Positions 26,356 to 40,458 are shown, counted from the stretch's first letter. The stretch is 64,000 nt of DNA from Balanoglossus misakiensis (GCA_040954595.2 CM082587.2:310001-374000), one strand, 5' to 3'. Notes: generated by a model from the letters alone, not told the origin. Program-made: numbers and translations.

Positions 26356-29300
26356 AGTTTGCGAATTTTCAAAATTTGGTCATATTTTGAAAAAACCATG
26401 GGTTATAGCTCAGGAAAATCGTCAAAATTCGAGGATTTTTCGAGTTTGCGAATTTTCAAAATTTGGTCATATTTTGAAAAAACCATGGGTTATAGCTCAG
26501 GAAAATCGTCAAAATTCGAGGATTTTTCGAGTTTGCGAATTTTCAAAATTTGGTCATATTTTGAAAAAACCATGGGTTATAGCTCAGGAAAATCGTCAAA
26601 ATTCGAGGATTTTTCGAGTTTGCGAATTTTCAAAATTTGGTCATTTTTTGAAAAAACCATGGGTTATAGCTCAGGAAAATCGTCAAAAATCGAGGATTTT
26701 TCGAGTTTGCGAATTTTCAAAATTTGGTCATTTTTTTTAAAAACCATGGGTTATAGCTCAGGAAAATCGTCAAAAATCGAGGATTTTTCGAGTTTGCGAA
26801 TTTTGAAAATTTGGTCATTTTTTGAAAAAACCATGGGTTATAGCTCAGGAAAATCGTCAAAAATCGAGGATTTGTCGAGTTTGCGAATTTTGAAAATTTG
26901 GTCATTTTTTGAAAAAAACATGGGTTATAGCTCAGGAAAATCGTCAAAAATCGAGGATTTGTCGAGTTTGCGAATTTTGAAAATTTGGTCATTTTTTGAA
27001 AAAAACATGGGTTATAGCTCAGGAAAATCGTCAAAAATCGAGGATTTGTCGAGTTTGCGAATTTTGAAAATTTTGTCATTTTTTGAAAAAACCATGGGTT
27101 ATAGCTCAGGAAAATCGTCAAAAATCGAGGATTTGTCGAGTTTGCGAATTTTCAAAATTTGGTCATTTTTTGAAAAAACCATGGGTTATAGCTCAGGAAA
27201 ATCGTCAAAAATCGAGGATTTGTCGAGTTTGCGAATTTTCAAAATTTGGTCATTTTTTGAAAAAACCATGGGTTATAGCTCAGGAAAATCGTCAAAAATC
27301 GAGGATTTGTCGAGTTTGCGAATTTTCAAAATTTGGTCATTTTTTGAAAAAACCATGGGTTATAGCTCAGGAAAATCGTCAAAAATCGAGGATTTGTCGA
27401 GTTTGCGAATTTTCAAAATTTGGTCATTTTTTGAAAAAACCATGGGTTATAGCTCAGGAAAATCGTCAAAAATCGAGGATTTTTCGAGTTTGCGAATTTT
27501 CAAAATTTGGTCATTTTTTGAAAAAACCATGGGTTATAGCTCAGGAAAATCGTCAAAAATCGAGGATTTTTCGAGTTTGCGAATTTTCAAAATTTGGTCA
27601 TTTTTTGAAAAAACCATGGGTTATAGCTCAGGAAAATCGTCAAAAATCGAGGATTTTTCGAGTTTGCGAATTTTCAAAATTTGGTCATTTTTTGAAAAAA
27701 CCATGGGTTATAGCTCTGGAAAATCGTCAAAAATCGAGGATTTTTCGAGTTTGCGAATTTTCAAAATTTGGTCATTTTTTGAAAAAACCATGGGTTATAG
27801 CTCAGGTAAATCGTCAAAAATCGAGGATTTTTCGAGTTTGCGAATTTTCAAAATTTGGTCATTTTTTGAAAAAACCATGGGTTATAGCTCAGGAAAATCG
27901 TCAAAAATCGAGGATTTTTCGAGTTTGCGAATTTTCAAAATTTGGTCATTTTTTGAAAAAACCATGGGTTATAGCTCAGGAAAATCGTCAAAAATCGAGG
28001 ATTTTTCGAGTTTGCGAATTTTGAAAATTTGGTCATTTTTTGAAAAAACCATGGGTTATAGCTCAGGAAAATCGTCAAAAATCAAGTGAGTTTGCGAATT
28101 TTCAAAATTTGGTCATATTTTGAAAAAACCATGGGTTATAGCTCAGGAAAATCGTCAAAATTCGAGGATTTTTCGAGTTTGCGAATTTTCAAAATTTGGT
28201 CATATTTTGAAAAAACCATGGGTTATAGCTCAGGAAAATCGTCAAAATTCGAGGATTTTTCGAGTTTGCGAATTTTCAAAATTTGGTCATATTTTGAAAA
28301 AACCATGGGTTATAGCTCAGGAAAATCGTCAAAATTCGAGGATTTTTCGAGTTTGCGAATTTTCAAAATTTGGTCATTTTTTGAAAAAACCATGGGTTAT
28401 AGCTCAGGAAAATCGTCAAAAATCGAGGATTTGTCGAGTTTGCGAATTTTCAAAATTTGGTCATTTTTTGAAAAAACCATGGGTTATAGCTCAGGAAAAT
28501 CGTCAAAAATCGAGGATTTTTCGAGTTTGCGAATTTTCAAAATTTGGTCATTTTTTGAAAAAACCATGGGTTATAGCTCAGGAAAATCGTCAAAAATCGA
28601 GGATTTTTCGAGTTTGCGAATTTTCAAAATTTGGTCATTTTTTGAAAAAACCATGGGTTATAGCTCAGGAAAATCGTCAAAAATCGAGGATTTTTCGAGT
28701 TTGCGAATTTTCAAAATTTGGTCATTTTTTGAAAAAACCATGGGTTATAGCTCTGGAAAATCGTCAAAAATCGAGGATTTTTCGAGTTTGCGAATTTTCA
28801 AAATTTGGTCATTTTTTGAAAAAACCATGGGTTATAGCTCAGGTAAATCGTCAAAAATCGAGGATTTTTCGAGTTTGCGAATTTTCAAAATTTGGTCATT
28901 TTTTGAAAAAACCATGGGTTATAGCTCAGGAAAATCGTCAAAAATCGAGGATTTTTCGAGTTTGCGAATTTTCAAAATTTGGTCATTTTTTGAAAAAACC
29001 ATGGGTTATAGCTCAGGAAAATCGTCAAAAATCGAGGATTTTTCGAGTTTGCGAATTTTGAAAATTTGGTCATTTTTTGAAAAAACCATGGGTTATAGCT
29101 CAGGAAAATCGTCAAAATTCGAGGAGTTTTGCGAATTTTCAAAATTTGGTCATATTTTGAAAAAACCATGGGTTATAGCTCAGGAAAATCGTCAAAATTC
29201 GAGGATTTTTCGAGTTTGCGAATTTTCAAAATTTGGTCATATTTTGAAAAAACCATGGGTTATAGCTCAGGAAAATCGTCAAAATTCGAGGATTTTTCGA

Positions 29301-29450
29301 GTTTGCGAATTTTCAAAATTTGGTCATATTTTGAAAAAACCATGGGTTATAGCTCAGGAAAATCGTCAAAATTCGAGGATTTTTCGAGTTTGCGAATTTT
29401 CAAAATTTGGTCATTTTTTGAAAAAACCATGGGTTATAGCTCAGGAAAAT
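26356..29450 (-). repeat. Higher-order repeat in the right arm (20 and 12 monomers)
   Basis: Three times, a monomer shortened by 7-8 bp within the GAGGATTTTTCGAG segment is followed by three units with GGTCATATTTTG. The first CATATTTTG of each block is at 26381, 28114 and 29151. The spacings are 1733 = 20x87-7 and 1037 = 12x87-7, so each interval contains one shortened unit. The three shortened units are not identical: GAGGAGTTTGCG, CAAGTGAGTTTGCG and GAGGAGTTTTGCG. This suggests either recurrent breakage at the same site or later change in duplicated blocks. Confidence 0.85.
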
Positions 29451-30516
29451 CGTCAAAATTCGAGGATTTTTCGAGTTTGCGAATTTTCAAAATTTGGTCA
29501 TTTTTTGAAAAAACCATGGGTTATAGCTCAGGAAAATCGTCAAAAATCGAGGATTTTTCGAGTTTGCGAATTTTCAAAATTTGGTCATTTTTTTGAAAAA
29601 ACCATGGGTTATAGCTCAGGAAAATCGTCAAAAATCGAGGATTTGTCGAGTTTGCGAATTTTGAAAATTTGGTCATTTTTTGAAAAAACCATGGGTTATA
29701 GCTCAGGAAAATCGTCAAAAATCGAGGATTTGTCGAGTTTGCGAATTTTGAAAATTTGGTCATTTTTTGAAAAAACCATGGGTTATAGCTCAGGAAAATC
29801 GTCAAAAATCGAGGATTTGTCGAGTTTGCGAATTTTGAAAATTTGGTCATTTTTTGAAAAAACCATGGGTTATAGCTCAGGAAAATCGTCAAAAATCGAG
29901 GATTTGTCGAGTTTGCGAATTTTGAAAATTTGGTCATTTTTTGAAAAAACCATGGGTTATAGCTCAGGAAAATCGTCAAAAATCGAGGATTTGTCGAGTT
30001 TGCGAATTTTCAAAATTTGGTCATTTTTTGAAAAAACCATGGGTTATAGCTCAGGAAAATCGTCAAAAATCGAGGATTTGTCGAGTTTGCGAATTTTCAA
30101 AATTTGGTCATTTTTTGAAAAAACCATGGGTTATAGCTCAGGAAAATCGTCAAAAATCGAGGATTTTTCGAGTTTGCGAATTTTCAAAATTTGGTCATTT
30201 TTTGAAAAAACCATGGGTTATAGCTCAGGAAAATCGTCAAAAATCGAGGATTTTTCGAGTTTGCGAATTTTCAAAATTTGGTCATTTTTTGAAAAAACCA
30301 TGGGTTATAGCTCAGGAAAATCGTCAAAAATCGAGGATTTTTCGAGTTTGCGAATTTTCAAAATTTGGTCATTTTTTGAAAAAACCATGGGTTATAGCTC
30401 AGGAAAATCGTCAAAAATCGAGGATTTTTCGAGTTTGCGAATTTTCAAAATTTGGTCATTTTTTGAAAAAACCATGGGTTATAGCTCAGGAAAATCGTCA
30501 AAAATCGAGGATTTTT

Positions 30517-30616
30517 NNNNNNNNNNNNNNNNNNNNNNNNNNNNNNNNNNNNNNNNNNNNNNNNNNNNNNNNNNNNNNNNNNNNNNNNNNNNNNNNNNNN
30601 NNNNNNNNNNNNNNNN
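30517..30616. other. Assembly gap of 100 N
   Basis: Exactly 100 undetermined bases sit inside the right satellite arm. A round number usually marks a gap of unknown size. The true length and copy number of the right arm are therefore unknown. Confidence 0.98.
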
Positions 30617-33600
30617 AAATCGTCAAAAATCGAGGATTTTTCGAGTTTGCGAATTTTCAAAATTTGGTCATTTTTGAAAAAACCATGGGTTATAGCTCAG
30701 GAAATCGTCAAAAATCGAGGATTTTTCGAGTTTGCGAATTTTCAAAATTTGGTCATTTTTGAAAAAACCATGGGTTATAGCTCAGGAAAATCGTCAAAAA
30801 TCGAGGATTTTTCGAGTTTGCGAATTTTGAAAATTTGGTCATTTTTTGAAAAACCATGGGTTATAGCTCAGGAAAATCGTCAAAAATCGAGGATTTTTCG
30901 AGTTTGCGAATTTTGAAAATTTGGTCATTTTTTGAAAAAACCATGGGTTATAGCTCAGGAAAATCGTCAAAAATCGAGGATTTTTCGAGTTTGCGAATTT
31001 TGAAAATTTGGTCATTTTTTGAAAAAACCATGGGTTATAGCTCAGGAAAATCGTCAAAAATCGAGGATTTTTCGAGTTTGCGAATTTTGAAAATTTGGTC
31101 ATTTTTTGAAAAAACCATGGGTTATAGCTCAGGAAAATCGTCAAAAATCGAGGATTTTTCGAGTTTGCGAATTTTGAAAATTTGGTCATTTTTTGAAAAA
31201 ACCATGGGTTATAGCTCAGGAAAATCGTCAAAAATCGAGGATTTTTCGAGTTTGCGAATTTTGAAAATTTGGTCATTTTTTGAAAAAACCATGGGTTATA
31301 GCTCAGGAAAATCGTCAAAAATCGAGGATTTGTCGAGTTTGCGAATTTTCAAAATTTGGTCATTTTTTGAAAAAACCATGGGTTATAGCTCAGGAAAATC
31401 GTCAAAAATCGAGGATTTTTCGAGTTTGCGAATTTTGAAAATTTGGTCATTTTTTGAAAAAACCATGGGTTATAGCTCAGGAAAATCGTCAAAATTCGAG
31501 GATTTTTCGAGTTTGCGAATTTGAAAATTTGGTCATTTTTTTGAAAAAACCATGGGTTATAGCTCAGGAAAATCGTCAAAATTCGAGGATTTTTCGAGTT
31601 TGCGAATTTTGAAAATTTGGTCATTTTTTGAAAAAACCATGGGTTATAGCTCAGGAAAATCGTCAAAAATCGAGGATTTTTCGAGTTTGCGATTTTGAAA
31701 ATTTGTTCATTTTTTGAAAAAACCATGGGTTATAGCTCAGGAAAATCGTCAAAAATCGAGGATTTTACGAGTTTGCGAATTTTGAAAATTTGGTCATTTT
31801 TTGAAAAAACCCATGGGTTATAGCTCAGGAAAATCGTCAAAATTCGAGGATTTTTCGAGTTTGCGAATTTTCAAAATTTGGTCATTTTTTGAAAAAACCA
31901 TGGGTTATAGCTCAGGAAAATCGTCAAAAATCGAGGATTTTTCGAGTTTGCGAATTTTCAAAATTTGGTCATTTTTTGAAAAAACCATGGGTTATAGCTC
32001 AGGAAAATCGTCAAAAATCGAGGATTTTTCGAGTTTGCGAATTTTGAAAATTTGGTCATTTTTTGAAAAAACCATGGGTTATAGCTCAGGAAAATCGTCA
32101 AAAAATCGAGGATTTTTCGAGTTTGCGAATTTTGAAAATTTGGTCATTTTTTGAAAAAACCATGGGTTATAGCTCAGGAAAATCGTCAAAAATCGAGGAT
32201 TTTTCGAGTTTGCGAATTTTGAAAATTTTGGTCATTTTTTGAAAAAACCATGGGTTATAGCTCAGGAAAATCGTCAAAAATCGAGGATTTTTCGAGTTTG
32301 CGAATTTTGAAAATTTGGTCATTTTTTGAAAAAACCATGGGTTATAACTCAGGAAAATCGTCAAAAATCGAGGATTTTTCGAGTTTGCGAATTTTCAAAT
32401 TTGGTCATTTTTTGAAAACACCATGGGTTATAGCTCAGGAAAATCGTCAAAAATCGAGGATTTTTCGAGTTTGCGAATTTTCAAAATTTGGTCATTTTTT
32501 GAAAAAACCATGGGTTATAGCTCAGGAAAATCGTCACAAATCGAGGATTTTTCGAGTTTGCGAATTTTCAAAATTTGGTCATTTTTTGAAAAATCCATGG
32601 GTTATAGCTCAGGAAAATCGTCACAAATCGAGGATTTTTCGAGTTTGCGAATTTTCAAAATTTGGTCATTTTTTGAAAAAACCATGGGTTATAGCTCAGG
32701 AAAATCGTCAAAAATCGAGGATTTTTCGAGTTTGCGAATTTTCAAAATTTGGTCATTTTTTGAAAAAACCATGGGTTATAGCTCAGGAAAATCGTCAAAA
32801 ATCGAGGATTTTTCGAGTTTGCGAATTTTCAAAATTTGGTCATTTTTTGAAAAAACCATGGGTTATAGCTCAGGAAAATCGTCAAAAATCGAGGATTTTT
32901 CGAGTTTGCGAATTTTCAAAATTTGGTCATTTTTTGAAAAAACCATGGGTTATAGCTCAGGAAAATCGTCAAAAATCGAGGATTTTTCGAGTTTGCGAAT
33001 TTTCAAAATTTGGTCATTTTTTGAAAAAACCATGGGTTATAGCTCAGGAAAATCGTCAAAAATCGAGGATTTTTCGAGTTTGCGAATTTTGAAAATTTGG
33101 TCATTTTTTGAAAAAACCATGGGTTATAGCTCAGGAAAATCGTCAAAAATCGAGGATTTTTCGAGTTTGCGAATTTTGAAAATTTGGTCATTTTTTGAAA
33201 AAACCATGGGTTATAGCTCAGGAAAATCGTCAAAAATCGAGGATTTTTCGAGTTTGCGAATTTTGAAAATTTGGTCATTTTTTGAAAAAACCATGGGTTA
33301 TAGCTCAGGAAAATCGTCAAAAATCGAGGATTTTTCGAGTTTGCGAATTTTCAAAATTTGGTCATTTTTTGAAAAAACCATGGGTTATAGCTCAGGAAAA
33401 TCGTCAAAAATCGAGGATTTTTCGAGTTTGCGAATTTTGAAAATTTGGTCATTTTTTGAAAAAACCATGGGTTATAGCTCAGGAAAATCGTCAAAAATCG
33501 AGGATTTTTCGAGTTTGCGAATTTTGAAAATTTGGTCATTTTTTGAAAAAACCATGGGTTATAGCTCAGGAAAATCGTCAAAAATCGAGGATTTTTCGAG

Positions 33601-36080
33601 TTTGCGAATTTTGAAAATTTGGTCATTTTTTGAAAAAACCATGGGTTATAGCTCAGGAAAATCGTCAAAAATCGAGGATTTTTCGAGTTTGCGAATTTTC
33701 AAAATTTGGTCATTTTTTGAAAAAACCATGGGTTATAGCTCAGGAAAATCGTCAAAAATCGAGGATTTTTCGAGTTTGCGAATTTTCAAAATTTGGTCAT
33801 TTTTTGAAAAAACCATGGGTTATAGCTCAGGAAAATCGTCAAAAATCGAGGATTTTTCGAGTTTGCGAATTTTCAAAATTTGGTCATTTTTTGAAAAAAC
33901 CATGGGTTATAGCTCAGGAAAATCGTCAAAAATCGAGGATTTTTCGAGTTTGCGAATATTGAAAATTTGGTCATTTTTTGAAAAAACCATGGGTTATAGC
34001 TCAGGAAAATCGTCAAAAATCGAGGATTTTTCGAGTTTGCGAATTTTCAAAATTTGGTCATTTTTTGAAAAAACCATGGGTTATAGCTCAGGAAAATCGT
34101 CAAAAATCGAGGATTTTTCGAGTTTGCGAATTTTGAAAATTTGGTCATTTTTTGAAAAAACCATGGGTTATAGCTCAGGAAAATCGTCAAAAATCGAGGA
34201 TTTTTCGAGTTTGCGAATTTTGAAAATTTGGTCATTTTTTGAAAAAACCATGGGTTATAGCTCAGGAAAATCGTCAAAAATCGAGGATTTTTCGAGTTTG
34301 CGAATTTTCAAAATTTGGTCATTTTTTGAAAAAAACATGGGTTATAGCTCAGGAAAATCGTCAAAAATCGAGGATTTTTCGAGTTTGCGAATTTTGAAAA
34401 TTTGGTCATTTTTTGAAAAAACCATGGGTTATAGCTCAGGAAAATCGTCAAAATCGAGGATTTTTCGAGTTTGCGAATTTGAAAATTTGGTCATTTTTTG
34501 AAAAAACCATGGGTTATAGCTCAGGAAAATCGTCAAAAATCGAGGATTTTTCGAGTTTGCGAATTTTGAAAATTTGGTCATTTTTTTAAAAAACCATGGG
34601 TTATAGCTCAGGAAAATCGTCAAAAATCGAGGATTTTTCGAGTTTGCGAATTTTCAAAATTTGGTCATTTTTTGAAAAAACCATGGGGTTATAGCTCAGG
34701 AAAATCGTCAAAAATCGAGGATTTTTCGAGTTTGCGAATTTTCAAAATTTGGTCATTTTTTGAAAAAAACATGGGTTATAGCTCAGGAAAATCGTCAAAA
34801 ATCGAGGATTTTTCGAGTTTGCGAATTTTCAAAATTTGGTCATTTTTTGAAAAAACATGGGTTATAGCTCAGGAAAATCGTCAAAAAATCGAGATTTTTC
34901 GAGTTTGCGAATTTTCAAAATTTGGTCATTTTTTGAAAAAAACATGGGTTATAGCTCAGGAAAATCGTCAAAAATCGAGGATTTTTCGAGTTTGCGAATT
35001 TTTCAAAATTTGGTCATTTTTTGAAAAAACATGGGTTATAGCTCAGGAAAATCGTCAAAAATCGAGGATTTTTCGAGTTTGCGAATTTTCAAAATTTGGT
35101 CATTTTTTGAAAAAACCATGGGTTATAGCTCAGGAAAATCGTCAAAATCGAGGATTTTTCGAGTTTGCGAATTTTCAAAATTTGGTCATTTTTTGAAAAA
35201 ACCATGGGTTATAGCTCAGGAAAATCGTCAAAAATCGAGGATTTTTCGAGTTTGCGAATTTTCAAAATTTGGTCATTTTTTGAAAAAACCATGGGTTATA
35301 GCTCAGGAAAATCGTCAAAAATCGAGGATTTTTCGAGTTTGCGAATTTTGAAAATTTGGTCATTTTTTGAAAAAACCATGGGTTATAGCTCAGGAAAATC
35401 GTCAAAAATCGAGGATTTTTCGAGTTTGCGAATTTTGAAAATTTGGTCATTTTTTGAAAAAACCATGGGTTATAGCTCAGGAAAATCGTCAAAAATCGAG
35501 GATTTTTCGAGTTTGCGAATTTTGAAAATTTGATCATTTTTTGAAAAAACCATGGGTTATAGCTCAGGAAAATCGTCAAAAATCGAGGATTTTTCGAGTT
35601 TGCGAATTTTCAAAATTTGGTCATTTTTTGAAAAAACCATGGGTTATAGCTCAGGAAAATCGTCAAAAATCGAGGATTTTTCGAGTTTGCGAATTTTCAA
35701 AATTTGGTCATTTTTTGAAAAAACCATGGGTTATAGCTCAGGAAAATCGTCAAAAATCGAGGATTTTTCGAGTTTGCGAATTTTGAAAATTTGGTCATTT
35801 TTTGAAAAAACCATGGGTTATAGCTCAGGAAAATCGTCAAAAATCGAGGATTTTTCGAGTTTGCGAATTTTCAAAATTTGGTCATTTTTTGAAAAAACCA
35901 TGGGTTATAGCTCAGGAAAATCGTTAAAAATCGAGGATTTTTCGAGTTTGCGAATTTTCAAAATTTGGTCATTTTTTGAAAAAACCATGGGTTATAGCTC
36001 AGGAAAATCGTCAAAAATCGAGGATTTTTCGAGTTTGCGAATTTTCAAAATTTGGTCATTTTTTGAAAAAACCATGGGTT

Positions 36081-39000
36081 ATAATAAGCTCAGGAAAATC
36101 GTTAAAAATCGAGGATTTTTCGAGTTTGCGAATTTTCAAAATTTGGTCATTTTTTGAAAAAACCATGGGTTATAGCTCAGGAAAATCGTCAAAAATCGAG
36201 GATTTTTCGAGTTTGCGAATTTTCAAAATTTGGTCATTTTTTTGAAAAAAACCATGGGTTATAGCTCAGGAAAATCGTCAAAAATCGAGGATTTTTCGAG
36301 TTTGCGAATTTTCAAAATTTGGTCATTTTTGAAAAAAACATGGGTTATAGCTCAGGAAAATCGTCAAAAATCGAGGATTTTTCGAGTTTGCGAATTTTGA
36401 AAATTTGGTCATTTTTTGAAAAAAACATGGGTTATAGCTCAGGAAAATCGTCAAAAATCGAGGATTTTTCGAGTTTGCGAATTTTCAAAATTTGGTCATT
36501 TTTTGAAAAAACCCATGGGTTATAGCTCAGGAAAATCGTCAAAAATCGAGGATTTTTCGAGTTTGCGAATTTTCAAAATTTGGTCATTTTTTTGAAAAAA
36601 ACATGGGTTATAGCTCAGGAAAATCGTCAAAAATCGAGGATTTTTCGAGTTTGCGAATTTTCAAAATTTGGTCATTTTTTTGAAAAAAACATGGGTTATA
36701 GCTCAGGAAAATCGTCAAAAATCGAGGATTTTTCGAGTTTGCGAATTTTCAAAATTTGGTCATTTTTTGAAAAAACCATGGGTTATAGCTCAGGAAAATC
36801 GTTAAAAATCGAGGATTTTTCGAGTTTGCGAATTTTCAAAATTTGGTCATTTTTTGAAAAAAACATGGGTTATAGCTCAGGAAAATCGTCAAAAATCGAG
36901 GATTTTTCGAGTTTGCGAATTTTCAAAATTTGGTCATTTTTTGAAAAAACCATGGGTTATAGCTCAGGAAAATCGTCAAAAATCGAGGATTTTTCGAGTT
37001 TGCGAATTTTCAAAATTTGGTCATTTTTTGAAAAAACCATGGGTTATAGCTCAGGAAAATCGTCAAAAATCGAGGATTTTTCGAGTTTGCGAATTTTCAA
37101 AATTTGGTCATTTTTTGAAAAAACCATGGGTTATAGCTCAGGAAAATCGTCAAAAATCGAGGATTTTTCGAGTTTGCGAATTTTCAAAATTTGGTCATTT
37201 TTTGAAAAAACCATGGGCTATAGCTCAGGAAAATCGTTAAAAATCGAGGATTTTTCGAGTTTGCGAATTTTCAAAATTTGGTCATTTTTTGAAAAAACCA
37301 TGGGTTATAGCTCAGGAAAATCGTCAAAAATCGAGGATTTTTCGAGTTTGCGAATTTTCAAAATTTGGTCATTTTTTGAAAAAACCATGGGTTATAGCTC
37401 AGGAAAATCGTCAAAAATCGAGGATTTTTCGAGTTTGCGAATTTTGAAAATTTGGTCATTTTTTGAAAAAACCATGGGTTATAGCTCAGGAAAATCGTCA
37501 AAAATCGAGGATTTTTCGAGTTTGCGAATTTTCAAAATTTGGTCATTTTTTGAAAAAACCATGGGTTATAGCTCAGGAAAATCGTCAAAAATCGAGGATT
37601 TTTCGAGTTTGCGAATTTTCAAAATTTGGTCATTTTTTGAAAAAACCATGGGTTATAGCTCAGGAAAATCGTCAAAAATCGAGGATTTTTCGAGTTTGCG
37701 AATTTTGAAAATTTGGTCATTTTTTGAAAAAACCATGGGTTATAGCTCAGGAAAATCGTCAAAAATCGAGGATTTTTCGAGTTTGCGAATTTTCAAAATT
37801 TGGTCATTTTTTGAAAAAACCATGGGTTATAGCTCAGGAAAATCGTTAAAAATCGAGGATTTTTCGAGTTTGCGAATTTTCAAAATTTGGTCATTTTTTG
37901 AAAAAACCATGGGTTATAGCTCAGGAAAATCGTCAAAAATCGAGGATTTTTCGAGTTTGCGAATTTTCAAAATTTGGTCATTTTTTGAAAAAACCATGGG
38001 TTATAATAAGCTCAGGAAAATCGTTAAAAATCGAGGATTTTTCGAGTTTGCGAATTTTCAAAATTTGGTCATTTTTTGAAAAAACCATGGGTTATAGCTC
38101 AGGAAAATCGTCAAAAATCGAGGATTTTTCGAGTTTGCGAATTTTCAAAATTTGGTCATTTTTTGAAAAAACCATGGGTTATAGCTCAGGAAAATCGTCA
38201 AAAATCGAGGATTTTTCGAGTTTGCGAATTTTCAAAATTTGGTCATTTTTTGAAAAAACCATGGGTTATAGCTCAGGAAAATCGTCAAAAATCGAGGATT
38301 TTTCGAGTTTGCGAATTTTCAAAATTTGGTCATTTTTTGAAAAAACCATGGGTTATAGCTCAGGAAAATCGTCAAAAATCGAGGATTTTTCGAGTTTGCG
38401 AATTTTCAAAATTTGGTCATTTTTTGAAAAAAACATGGGTTATAGCTCAGGAAAATCGTCAAAAATCGAGGATTTTTCGAGTTTGCGAATTTTGAAAATT
38501 TGGTCATTTTTTGAAAAAAACATGGGTTATAGCTCAGGAAAATCGTCAAAAATCGAGGATTTTTCGAGTTTGCGAATTTTCAAAATTTGGTCATTTTTTG
38601 AAAAAACCATGGGTTATAGCTCAGGAAAATCGTCAAAAATCGAGGATTTTTCGAGTTTGCGAATTTTCAAAATTTGGTCATTTTTTGAAAAAAACATGGG
38701 TTATAGCTCAGGAAAATCGTCAAAAATCGAGGATTTTTCGAGTTTGCGAATTTTCAAAATTTGGTCATTTTTTGAAAAAAACATGGGTTATAGCTCAGGA
38801 AAATCGTCAAAAATCGAGGATTTTTCGAGTTTGCGAATTTTCAAAATTTGGTCATTTTTTGAAAAAACCATGGGTTATAGCTCAGGAAAATCGTTAAAAA
38901 TCGAGGATTTTTCGAGTTTGCGAATTTTCAAAATTTGGTCATTTTTTGAAAAAAACATGGGTTATAGCTCAGGAAAATCGTCAAAAATCGAGGATTTTTC

Positions 39001-39575
39001 GAGTTTGCGAATTTTCAAAATTTGGTCATTTTTTGAAAAAACCATGGGTTATAGCTCAGGAAAATCGTCAAAAATCGAGGATTTTTCGAGTTTGCGAATT
39101 TTCAAAATTTGGTCATTTTTTGAAAAAACCATGGGTTATAGCTCAGGAAAATCGTCAAAAATCGAGGATTTTTCGAGTTTGCGAATTTTCAAAATTTGGT
39201 CATTTTTTGAAAAAACCATGGGTTATAGCTCAGGAAAATCGTCAAAAATCGAGGATTTTTCGAGTTTGCGAATTTTCAAAATTTGGTCATTTTTTGAAAA
39301 AACCATGGGTTATAGCTCAGGAAAATCGTCAAAAATCGAGGATTTTTCGAGTTTGCGAATTTTCAAAATTTGGTCATTTTTTGAAAAAACCATGGGTTAT
39401 AGCTCAGGAAAATCGTTAAAAATCGAGGATTTTTCGAGTTTGCGAATTTTCAAAATTTGGTCATTTTTTGAAAAAACCATGGGTTATAGCTCAGGAAAAT
39501 CGTCAAAAATCGAGGATTTTTCGAGTTTGCGAATTTTCAAAATTTGGTCATTTTTTGAAAAAACCATGGGCTATA
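36081..39575 (-). repeat. Further large duplication in the right arm (about 22 and 27 monomers)
   Basis: The rare TAA insertion (GGTTATAATAAGCTC) occurs at 36081 and 38003, a spacing of 1922, close to 22x87 plus a few indel bases. Each copy is followed by the same ATCGTTAAAAATCG variant. A second rare variant, CCATGGGCTATAGC, occurs at 37218 and 39571, a spacing of 2353, or 27x87+4. Blocks of about 2 kb were duplicated here recently enough to keep their private changes. Confidence 0.75.
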
Positions 39576-40458
39576 GCTCAGGAAAATCGTTAAAAATCGA
39601 GGATTTTTCGAGTTTGCGAATTTTCAAAATTTGGTCATTTTTTGAAAAAACCATGGGTTATAGCTCAGGAAAATCGTCAAAAATCGAGGATTTTTCGAGT
39701 TTGCGAATTTTCAAAATTTGGTCATTTTTTGAAAAAACCATGGGTTATAGCTCAGGAAAATCGTCAAAAATCGAGGATTTTTCGAGTTTGCGAATTTTCA
39801 AAATTTGGTCATTTTTTGAAAAAACCATGGGTTATAGCTCAGGAAAATCGTCAAAAATCGAGGATTTTTCGAGTTTGCGAATTTTCAAAATTTGGTCATT
39901 TTTTGAAAAAACCATGGGTTATAGCTCAGGAAAATCGTCAAAAATCGAGGATTTTTCGAGTTTGCGAATTTTGAAAATTTGGTCATTTTTTGAAAAAACC
40001 ATGGGTTATAGCTCAGGAAAATCGTCAAAAATCGAGGATTTTTCGAGTTTGCGAATTTTCAAAATTTGGTCATTTTTTGAAAAAACCATGGGTTATAGCT
40101 CAGGAAAATCGTCAAAAATCGAGGATTTTTCGAGTTTGCGAATTTTCAAAATTTGGTCATTTTTTGAAAAAACCATGGGTTATAGCTCAGGAAAATCGTC
40201 AAAAATCGAGGATTTTTCGAGTTTGCGAATTTTCAAAATTTGGTCATTTTTTGAAAAAACCATGGGTTATAGCTCAGGAAAATCGTCAAAAATCGAGGAT
40301 TTTTCGAGTTTGCGAATTTTCAAAATTTGGTCATTTTTTGAAAAAACCATGGGTTATAGCTCAGGAAAATCGTCAAAAATCGAGGATTTTTCGAGTTTGC
40401 GAATTTTCAAAATTTGGTCATTTTTTGAAAAAACCATGGGTTATAGCTGAGGAAAATC

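Larger units (their letters stand above)
21964..40458 (-). repeat. Right core arm: 87-bp type-A monomers, minus orientation
   Basis: About 212 unit lengths over 18.5 kb, including 100 N. The units are the reverse complement of the left-arm monomer. Arm-specific variants include GGTCATATTTTG with CAAAATTCGAGG (26.4-29.5 kb), ATCGTTAAAAATCG (35.9-39.6 kb) and an inserted TAA in GGTTATAATAAGCTC (36081 and 38003). Variants shared with the left arm include GATTTGTCGAG, the complement of CTCGACAAATC. The arms thus have common ancestry but have since been homogenised mainly within themselves. Confidence 0.95.
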
